Shown: positions 15,981-22,666 of the stretch, in pieces
Numbering within the stretch: position 1 is the first letter of the stretch
How the letters are laid out: each line of letters starts with the position of its first letter
Assembly: GCA_049976445.1 (NCBI GenBank)
Contig: JBMFIF010000016.1
Span: 1 to 29,870, forward strand
Origin: JAVZOV01 sp049976445
GTDB lineage: Archaea; Thermoproteota; Thermoprotei; Gearchaeales; WAQG01
Length of the DNA stretch: 29,870 nucleotides
Direction: 5' to 3'
Notes under the pieces: model-generated
Told to the model about the DNA's origin: nothing
Databases searched by the model: none
The model's input: the letters and a program-made list of their open reading frames with translations, nothing else
Position numbers and translations under genes: made by a program

Positions 15981-17008
15981 GATCATCAGCATTAACATAT
16001 CTAATAACAAGAGCACATGGATTACACACGCATCTATTAACTCAAGACATATACAAAACATTACTGAAAGCAAAAGATTTAAACAATTTAGTAGAGTATT
16101 TATTTAAAGGAGATTATGGATCTGAGATAAGCAAAATACCTAGCAAGGAAATAAGCGCATCAACATTAAGTAAAGTAATATACTCAGTGCTCACATCACG
16201 TTTCTATCATCTAATAGCTATCGCTCCAAGTGATGTGAAAGAGTTTCTTAGATTATATTCTGAAAGATTTATGATAGAAAATATCAAAAGAATATTAAGA
16301 GCAAAGCATTCTTTAGCAAAAATCACAAGTGAAATGCTAATACCAATACCTAGAGAATATGCACTAATTAATTTTTCAGCAATGATAGAATCTGCAACAT
16401 TACAAGATTCGTTAGAATTGTTAAAGGCTACAAAATATTATCAAATCTTAGAATGGTTCTCGCTGTATAGAAAGTATAACATGGTAACAATTTTAGAGGG
16501 TTCTCTTGATAAAATTTATTTCGAAAGGTTATGGAAGGCTACTGAAAAATTACCTGATTCTCGTGAATCAAAAGAAATCTTAGGTATTGAGATTGACCTA
16601 AGAAACATAGGTTTAATAATCGATTTACGAGCACGAGATGTAAGCCCAGAAACTGTTTTATCGATAAGTTTCAGGCCAGTTAGATTAAAAAGTGAAGATA
16701 TTAATCAAATGTCTAAAGCACGTCTGGATGCTATACCAGACATATTAATGAGAACATATTATCAAACTCTTGCGCAACGTTTAAGAGAAACGATAGAATC
16801 TAAAAAATTAGAACAAATAGACCACATAATCGCTGATGAATTATACCATCAAGTAAAGATTATGATGCTTAGACATCCCTCTAGTTTTTCGTATGTGATA
16901 GGATACTTAATAATGACAGAAATCGAAGCTCAGAATCTTATTGCTTTAATAACCGGGAAAGAGCTTGGATTACAAGAAGAGAAAATAAGAGAAACATTAC
17001 ATTTTTAA
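15977..17008 (+). CDS. atpC: A-type ATP synthase subunit C, 343 aa
   Basis: Subunit C (V-type d-like), an all-helical cap linking the central stalk to the membrane c-ring. The sequence shows the pattern of three helical repeats with ALITYLITRARGL-like N-terminal features (here SSALTYLITRAHGL) and the TEIEAQNLIALITGKELG motif near the C-terminus. It is the last gene of the plus-strand operon, overlapping atpD by four bases, and ends ten bases from the convergent atpK. Confidence 0.92.
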   Translation: MRSSALTYLITRAHGLHTHLLTQDIYKTLLKAKDLNNLVEYLFKGDYGSEISKIPSKEISASTLSKVIYSVLTSRFYHLIAIAPSDVKEFLRLYSERFMIENIKRILRAKHSLAKITSEMLIPIPREYALINFSAMIESATLQDSLELLKATKYYQILEWFSLYRKYNMVTILEGSLDKIYFERLWKATEKLPDSRESKEILGIEIDLRNIGLIIDLRARDVSPETVLSISFRPVRLKSEDINQMSKARLDAIPDILMRTYYQTLAQRLRETIESKKLEQIDHIIADELYHQVKIMMLRHPSSFSYVIGYLIMTEIEAQNLIALITGKELGLQEEKIRETLHF

Positions 17009-17027
17009 TTTTTTGTATCATATTTTT
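17009..17027 (+). terminator. T-rich intergenic terminator between convergent atpC and atpK
   Basis: T-rich sequence (TTTTTTG, then TATTTTT) starts right after the atpC stop. It can end the plus-strand operon, and only about ten bases separate the two convergent genes, so transcripts probably overlap at their 3' ends. Confidence 0.4.
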
Positions 17028-17431
17028 CCCAAAATCTGAAACGCTATTAGTAATCCATAGATTGCTATTCCTTCACCTAATCCTGCAAATATTAGTATAG
17101 TACCAAACGTTCCAGGTCTCTCAACGATTGCTGCAGCTCCAGCACTTGTTGCACCAGCAACCGCTATGCCAGCACCTATACATGAACCAGCAATTGCTAA
17201 TCCTGCACCTAGTAATCCTAATCCCTTTTCCAGATTTGCTTGATCTGTAGATGGTGCCTGTTGTGCAGGTGGCGAAACTGCGTATGATATTCCTGCAATT
17301 AAAGGAAAGACGACTAATAAGTTAAACGCTGTTACTAGGAGTAATGTTTTTTTGTAGTTGTTCATATGCTTTATTATTTTTATTGTTAGTCTCATAAGGA
17401 TATTTTTAATGTTACTTTTAATATCCATCAT
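17018..17431 (-). CDS. atpK: A-type ATP synthase proteolipid subunit K (c), up to 137 aa
   Basis: Membrane rotor-ring subunit. Two helices (about 67-95 and 109-135) are joined by VERPGTFGT, and the ion-binding carboxylate is Glu120 in FAGLGEGIAIYGLL. Before them is a long N-terminal part with a signal-like helix (about 28-50) and a linker PPAQQAPSTDQ. Starts possible are 17431, 17428 and 17365 (MNNYKKTLLLV). GGTGA at 17435-17439 and a TATA near 17475 favour the two upstream ATGs. The N-terminal leader may be removed; the mature c-subunit would then have the usual length near 80. Confidence 0.92.
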   Translation of the reverse strand: MMDIKSNIKNILMRLTIKIIKHMNNYKKTLLLVTAFNLLVVFPLIAGISYAVSPPAQQAPSTDQANLEKGLGLLGAGLAIAGSCIGAGIAVAGATSAGAAAIVERPGTFGTILIFAGLGEGIAIYGLLIAFQILGKI

Positions 17432-17468
17432 TTTTCACCAAGTATATCCATTAGTTAGTTCTTTAAAT

Positions 17469-17480
17469 ATTTTTCTAAAA
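17469..17480 (-). promoter_or_regulatory. TATA box of atpK
   Basis: The minus strand reads AAATATTTAAAG about 40 bases upstream of the first ATG, giving a leader of about 18 bases that holds the GGTGA site. atpK therefore may be transcribed separately from atpI, which suits a subunit needed in many copies. Confidence 0.45.
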
Positions 17481-17571
17481 AGCTCTGAAGGAGTTACTTT
17501 TTTTAAGAGTAAGAACTTTAAATGTTAGATTACAAAAATGTGAAGTTAAATAAAATATAAAAATTATTAAG

Positions 17572-19512
17572 TTATTCTGTAAGTATCAGTTTAATTGGTT
17601 TAAATCTGATGCCGCCTCCACGGAAGAATTTTGTCGAGAATTCATAATAAATTAACCTTATTGACTGAATACCGGAAGCAAAGCCTTCGATGAGTATAAC
17701 CATTATATTCACTATTATAAGACTAGGTATAAAACCTATTGACTCACCTAAAATATGTGCAAAATTCGCTAACACTCCATGAGCTATAGCGAATGCTGCT
17801 AAACGTACATAGGATATAGAATTTGTTATGTAAGAAAGGAAGACTTCGATGAATTCACCAAATCCTTCCATCAAACTTTCTCCGAGAGAGTGATGTGAAC
17901 CTTTTATTGCTGGGCTGAAGAATACTAGGCCTAGCATTGCTAAAGCTGTAAAAGTTAAAGGTTGATTCTGAGGATAGAGAAAAGCTGATAACTGAAGCCC
18001 ACTTTTAATTAGATTGATAGCAAGAATTACACCCACAATATAATATATTAAACCAATTAGTCCTTTACCACTAAACACAGCTTCTTTGTATTCCCTTCTA
18101 CTAACATTGTTAATTATGTTCAGTACTAATGCTATTATAATTTGTGCAACACCAAATTCTAAAGCTATTGCTATTATTGTATTAGTGTCTTCCGTAGGTC
18201 TTATCCATAATGGTTTAAACGCACTCTCATATAAGAAGACTGAACCATAAAGTATACCAAAAATCATAGCTGAAATTCCTCCAATCATCATTATAACGCC
18301 CAAACGATTTAATGCACGTCTTGGAATGCCCAAGAATGGTTTACGCGCTTTGTAAAAGAGAAAGCCCCAAATTAATATTGCTAATCCATTTCCAACATCT
18401 CCAAACATCATTCCATACATTATCGGGAATAATATGGCATAGATCAGCGTAGGATCAATTTCTTTATAACTGGGCACTCCTTGCACTGTAGTTAGTAGCT
18501 CAAAGTGTTTTAACAGTCCTTTATTTGCCAGCTCAACTGGTATCTCCTCATCTTCTCGAGGATTCTCGACTTTCAGATAAAACACTTTCTCTGTTAATTG
18601 GGATACCTTACTTTCAAGCTTGCTTATTGCATTTTCAGGTATCCACCCTTGTATGATGCTTAGATTCTTTGTCCTAAGCAATGATGATTTAGCTTCTCTC
18701 AAAAAGCCTACATAATCTCGACGTGATCTGAGCTCTTTCCTCATCTCTTGTACCATGGTTATTAAAGAGTCGAGCTCTTTAAGTTTCATTGATATTCTTT
18801 TATCTAAATCCTCTAATGCTTCTTTAGGATTAGGAGGTAAATCTTCTGGGAATTTAAATTCATTAAAATTAAGTAAAGTTAAAGCTTTTTCAACGTTTGT
18901 TTTATAATCATTTAAACCCGCAATAATGATTAACGATTCTTTGGGCTTAACTTGTTTTACTTCATAGATCACATTAAAATCTTTCAAATATTCTTCTAAC
19001 TTTGGGATAAGAACATTATTTATGAGACCAGCTTTTACGAACATAAACTTATGATCACCAATACTATTAATATCAATATCACTAACCTGCATAAACAATA
19101 ATCGATCCTTTATCATGCTTAGATCCTCAAGTTCTCTCTGCAATAAATCAACCTTACGAGTTAACTCATCAACCTTCTTCTCATAATCACCCACATAGGT
19201 TTTAATTTGTTCAATTGTTATTTTTAACGGTTTCATCTCTTCTATGATTTGGGGGTGTTCTTTACCTTGGCTAGTTTCAGATGAAGAGAATTTTTCTTTC
19301 GTATTATATAATGTTGTTAAAAGCAAATTTGCTCTTTCATCTATCCTTAAAAACCTATCATAGAGATCCAGATTCTCAGGTTCTTCGCCTATTAGAGCAC
19401 GCTCACTGATAAGTTGTATAGCACCAAGCTTCCCTATCTCTTCTAAAACTTCTGTTTCGTACCTTCTTGGAACAGCAAGATAAATTTTTTTCATTTTAAC
19501 TGGTTTAATCAC
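17572..19512 (-). CDS. atpI: A-type ATP synthase membrane subunit I (a), 646 aa
   Basis: Stator membrane subunit. A cytoplasmic N-terminal half of about 330 residues with coiled coils (for example VDELTRKVDLLQRELEDL) forms the collar arm, and the C-terminal half has about seven to eight membrane helices. The essential arginine of the proton path is at about 570 in SYVRLAAFAIAHGVLANFAH, and PIMYGMMFGDVGNG is conserved. The start is a GTG at 19512 preceded by GGGGGTAG; ATG 19494 is the alternative. It lies on the opposite strand to the A1 genes and upstream of atpK. Confidence 0.95.
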   Translation of the reverse strand: MIKPVKMKKIYLAVPRRYETEVLEEIGKLGAIQLISERALIGEEPENLDLYDRFLRIDERANLLLTTLYNTKEKFSSSETSQGKEHPQIIEEMKPLKITIEQIKTYVGDYEKKVDELTRKVDLLQRELEDLSMIKDRLLFMQVSDIDINSIGDHKFMFVKAGLINNVLIPKLEEYLKDFNVIYEVKQVKPKESLIIIAGLNDYKTNVEKALTLLNFNEFKFPEDLPPNPKEALEDLDKRISMKLKELDSLITMVQEMRKELRSRRDYVGFLREAKSSLLRTKNLSIIQGWIPENAISKLESKVSQLTEKVFYLKVENPREDEEIPVELANKGLLKHFELLTTVQGVPSYKEIDPTLIYAILFPIMYGMMFGDVGNGLAILIWGFLFYKARKPFLGIPRRALNRLGVIMMIGGISAMIFGILYGSVFLYESAFKPLWIRPTEDTNTIIAIALEFGVAQIIIALVLNIINNVSRREYKEAVFSGKGLIGLIYYIVGVILAINLIKSGLQLSAFLYPQNQPLTFTALAMLGLVFFSPAIKGSHHSLGESLMEGFGEFIEVFLSYITNSISYVRLAAFAIAHGVLANFAHILGESIGFIPSLIIVNIMVILIEGFASGIQSIRLIYYEFSTKFFRGGGIRFKPIKLILTE

Positions 19513-19651
19513 ACTACTACCCCCTTAGCTCTCTTAAATGCTCAAAAATAATCTTCATATTTAAGCCTAACTACAACATATGGACGTGGCAACTTAGGTT
19601 TATTAGAAATTTGTAACACCCCCAACGCAGGTTTATAGGAAAAACACCATT

Positions 19652-20131
19652 ATGAGAAACAAAATAAGACAATACCCTCACCAACCTCACACTATACTGT
19701 TTCATGTTGAGTACATGGCCACGTTGCACGGCATTCGTGTTGAGAGGGTTCCGCCGAATGATACTTCTAAGCGATGTCCTAGGTGTGGTTCTTATGGTGT
19801 TCATATAAGGTCTCCTAGGCATACGTTGGTGGATAAAAAATATGCTTTCTTTAGGTGTTTGAATGTGGTTTCGTGGGGATAGGGATTATGTTGGTGCTTT
19901 GAATGTTGGTAGGTGTTTTCTTGCTGGGGGAAGGTTGGGGAGCCTTGGTATGACGAGTCCCCTTACCTATATGGTTGGGGTAGTCCTCCGGGCGACCGTC
20001 CCCCGGAGGTCCCAGCGGTGCAAGGAGTATGCCAGAAAAAAGAACTAACGCAGGTGAGGATTTCAGTAAAGAAGAGTGTTACCGCGTTGTTGATGAGTAT
20101 GAGCTTGCGCGATGAGTACGAACGTCTATGA
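19652..20131 (+). pseudogene. tnpB: tnpB (IS200/IS605 OrfB) C-terminal pseudogene
   Basis: Only the C-terminal end of a TnpB RNA-guided nuclease remains. The first frame has HGIRVERVPPNDTSKRCPRC, the first zinc-binding CPxCG pair, and FFRC. Translation then slips: the continuing part, RGDRDYVGALNVGR with the conserved final aspartate region, lies in another frame after about 19863, so the second cysteine pair is broken by a small indel. The N-terminal domain and most of the RuvC-like core are missing. It is a dead fragment 140 bases upstream of atpI, in a GT-rich composition unlike its neighbours. Confidence 0.85.
19985..20009 (+). ncRNA. GC-rich hairpin at the tnpB 3' end, omega-RNA-scaffold candidate
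   Basis: CCTCCGGG at 19985-19992 and CCCGGAGG at 20002-20009 form an eight-pair stem with a nine-base loop, in an otherwise AT-rich region. In TnpB elements the guide-RNA scaffold overlaps the 3' end of tnpB, which is where this lies. Expression is unknown, and the element is decayed. Confidence 0.4.
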
Positions 20132-20391
20132 AAAAAGGAACAGTAACACCCGAGACTCAGGCGGTAACAATTAAGTTGCCGGGTTCCAATATATTACTTA
20201 ACATTTCGCAATTAAAGAAACTTAACTTTTCGTTTGAGAAAACATCTCTTTCCTATTTAATTATTGAATAACTATTGCATTTTTTGTCCTGAAAATTGTC
20301 ATAATTAATATTGACAGTACTTGCTGTGCTTTATTTCACTATAAAGTATTCTCGATAATACGTGTATAGACTTCTCTGTTGACACTGTTTA
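20132..20391. other. intergenic region with no gene seen
   Basis: These 260 bases after the tnpB fragment contain no convincing frame. GCGGTAAC at 20161-20168 is the inverse of GTTACCGC at 20078-20085 inside the fragment and may belong to the old element's 3' structure. The rest is AT-rich and featureless to me. Confidence 0.5.
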
Positions 20392-21441
20392 CTACTCTAT
20401 TTTTATTGCAGCTTGTCTGTATATTGGATCTGTTATTCTATAGAGCCCGTTCTCTTCGGTTATTAAGTATAAGTTTTTTAGTGTTTTTAGGTAGTCATTT
20501 AATGCTTTTGTTGAGGCGTTTGTCTCTCTTAAAATTTCAGCCCATCTGGAGCCGTATGCTAACATTCTCAAAACTTTTTTGGCCCATAATTCTCTAGATT
20601 TAAGAATGTTTTTTAATTCATTTTTTGCTATATTTATTCCCTGTTCTATAGCTTCTTCTAGTGCTTTCTCATGTGTAATACCTAGGCATCTTCTTAATCC
20701 GTAAAAGCTAAGCCATCCGGGTAGTGTGCCTAATACTGAAATGGCTTCTTCAATTTCTTTGTTAGTATATTTTATTTGGCATTTGTTAAATCCATTTTCT
20801 AGGTATGATATTGATTGTTGAATGTTCCATGGGAGTAGTTCTATTTTTAAGGGGGTCCTTCCATAGAGTGGGTTTTTCTGTGATGGATTTAATAATGTTT
20901 TCATCAGTCCAATTTCAGAACCAGTGAAAATGAATACTAATCCTCTAGTGCTTGTTCTTAACCTGTAAAGCATTGTTAAAAAATGGTTTATGCCTCCTTT
21001 GATTTCTTGTGCTTCATCTAATATTATTATTAATTTTTTTCTCTTTGACAATTCAATGAACAATTTTTCAAGAATTTTAGTAAAACTTGTACCATGTTTC
21101 AACTTAATTTCAAAATTGACGTTAGTAAATTTTATTCCAAAACTTTCTAGGTAATCCTTAATTTCTCTTAATTGGTCGAAAAATCCATGTGGTATAGATG
21201 ATAGTATTCTTTCACTCGCATCTCTTACTCCTTTTACTCCAATAAGGTTTACATAAATGTAGTCATAACCTTCTTTTTTCATGATGTTAGCTGCAACTTT
21301 AGCTAGGCTAGTTTTTCCGCTCATTCTTAATCCTAAAATAGTAACCCATGTATTGTTCATAATGGACTTTAATACTGTTTCTAATTCTAGATCTCTATCA
21401 AATAATTCCTCTCTTGACTCACAAGGACCTTGAAAAAACAT
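20392..21441 (-). CDS. archaeal ATPase (PF01637-like, STAND/AAA+ type), 349 aa
   Basis: Nucleotide-binding domain with Walker A GLRMSGKT at 37-44, Walker B LIIILDEAQ at 137-145 and the sensor region FIFTGSEIGLM, followed by a helical and winged-helix-like C-terminus (AEILRETNASTKALNDYLKTL). This is the archaeal ATPase family, abundant and multi-copy in archaea and mostly of unknown role. I chose ATG 21441 because GGAGGT stands seven bases upstream; the frame extends to a TTG at 21456. It is divergent from the prepilin-like pair. A 17-bp tandem repeat fills its leader. Confidence 0.9.
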   Translation of the reverse strand: MFFQGPCESREELFDRDLELETVLKSIMNNTWVTILGLRMSGKTSLAKVAANIMKKEGYDYIYVNLIGVKGVRDASERILSSIPHGFFDQLREIKDYLESFGIKFTNVNFEIKLKHGTSFTKILEKLFIELSKRKKLIIILDEAQEIKGGINHFLTMLYRLRTSTRGLVFIFTGSEIGLMKTLLNPSQKNPLYGRTPLKIELLPWNIQQSISYLENGFNKCQIKYTNKEIEEAISVLGTLPGWLSFYGLRRCLGITHEKALEEAIEQGINIAKNELKNILKSRELWAKKVLRMLAYGSRWAEILRETNASTKALNDYLKTLKNLYLITEENGLYRITDPIYRQAAIKIE

Positions 21442-21442
21442 A

Positions 21443-21476
21443 ACTTTACCTCCCAAACTACTTTACCCCCCAAACT
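21443..21476 (-). repeat. 17-bp direct tandem repeat in the leader of the archaeal ATPase gene
   Basis: On the minus strand AGTTTGGGGGGTAAAGT is followed directly by AGTTTGGGAGGTAAAGT; the two 17-base units differ at one base. The unit next to the gene holds the Shine-Dalgarno sequence (GGGAGGT), and the upstream unit a weaker copy. It may be a binding site (autoregulation or a divergent-promoter operator) or a simple duplication of the ribosome site. Confidence 0.85.
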
Positions 21477-21483
21477 ATATAAA
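21475..21483 (-). promoter_or_regulatory. TATA box of the archaeal ATPase gene
   Basis: The minus strand reads TTTATATAG directly before the 17-bp repeats, about 38 bases upstream of ATG 21441. Transcription would start inside the second repeat, leaving a short leader that still contains the proximal ribosome site. Confidence 0.5.
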
Positions 21484-21619
21484 CTTAATTAAAATTCACA
21501 ACTAAAGATTTATGCTTTGCGGCTTAACTGGGTTTGTTTCATAATTCTGGTTGGGAAGTGTTGTTATTCATCAGAGAGGGAGCCAAGTTTTTATTTATAA
21601 TTAGTTGGAGGGTTAAAAG

Positions 21620-22666
21620 TTGATTTTAGTATTATTCAAGCAGATGGCTATGAAGTTTAAAAGTATGAAATGTAATGAGCAGGCCATTAGTGAAGTTATA
21701 ACAGCGTTATTATTGATTAGTATTGTTTTGACAGCTTCTGTAATTTTTATTCCTAATATATTGAATTCTGAACGTAATCTTCTTTTAAATATGAACTATT
21801 CTGAGGAGAGACAAGCCCAACGTCTCATGGAAGCTTTAACAGTAATAAAGAGTGAACGTTATGCTACAGATCTAATTCTTTGGGTTTATAATTACGGTAT
21901 AGTTACAAATGCATCTCAATCATTTGTTGATGGTATACCAACATTCGTAACAATAATGCGTGATTTTAATGTTTCATGGCAGATGATATACCTAATGAAT
22001 CCTGCACGATGGGCTGAGAATTGGATACCAATTAATATGAACTTGTTTAGTCGAAATAATGCAACAATAAAATATTATAACACTTCAAATAGCCTAATCC
22101 TAGAAACATCTCCAACAAATTTCTTTAGTGAGTTCGGATTTATAAATAAAATTCTTTATGGATATGCGTTTGCAATCAACTCTACTATTAAAGTTAATTC
22201 TGGAGTGTTTTTGATCTCATTAATATCTTCTGACAGAATGTTCTCATCAACAATTGTTTTTAACTCTACATCTAAAACTATCAGTATACTATATGATACT
22301 AATGATGGATATCAAATGAGTATGTTAGATGGGTTACAATACAACGTTGTCATAAATTTCAGTAATAACCAAATACAATTCAAAATATCTAGTATTTCTA
22401 GTAACAAAATATACAAAGTAAATGTTCCGTATTATGAACGTAATAATGGTTATTATGTGTACTTATCAGAATTGGCAGGGCCATCTCTAATATCATCGAC
22501 AACAATATATGAATTTATTATTAATGGTGTAAACGTCAATCCATTGACAAAAAGCTTTACGATATTGCAAGGAATTAATGCAATACTGATCAAAAACTAT
22601 GGTTGGACTCAACATTCAATCATACTGGTCACTTCAACAGGAAACTTATGGAGGTGGAATATATGA
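21620..22666 (+). CDS. archaeal type IV prepilin-like protein, 348 aa
   Basis: The N-terminus has basic residues (KFKSMKCNEQ) followed by AISEVITALLLISIVLTASVIFI, the pattern of archaeal type IV pilin/DUF1628-type N-domains: a charged leader, then a Ser-Glu-Val and a long helix. Class III signal peptides are cut by a PibD/FlaK-type peptidase; the site here would be before AISEV. The rest is beta-rich, with many N-x-S/T sites. The TTG start at 21620 has GGAGGGT six bases upstream; ATG 21644 is the alternative. The stop overlaps the next ATG. Confidence 0.8.
   Translation: MILVLFKQMAMKFKSMKCNEQAISEVITALLLISIVLTASVIFIPNILNSERNLLLNMNYSEERQAQRLMEALTVIKSERYATDLILWVYNYGIVTNASQSFVDGIPTFVTIMRDFNVSWQMIYLMNPARWAENWIPINMNLFSRNNATIKYYNTSNSLILETSPTNFFSEFGFINKILYGYAFAINSTIKVNSGVFLISLISSDRMFSSTIVFNSTSKTISILYDTNDGYQMSMLDGLQYNVVINFSNNQIQFKISSISSNKIYKVNVPYYERNNGYYVYLSELAGPSLISSTTIYEFIINGVNVNPLTKSFTILQGINAILIKNYGWTQHSIILVTSTGNLWRWNI

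Noticed and set aside
19571..19822. Minus-strand 83-codon frame over the tnpB fragment
   Set aside because: The opposite strand has clear TnpB zinc-finger homology; this frame is Arg-rich noise.
19616..20166. GTAACACCC at 19616 and 20148 as direct-repeat boundaries of the tnpB remnant
   Set aside because: Only nine bases agree and the sequence around them diverges; chance cannot be excluded.
20379..20597. Plus-strand 72-codon frame rich in Leu and Phe
   Set aside because: It is antisense to the C-terminus of the archaeal ATPase gene, whose domains are well supported.
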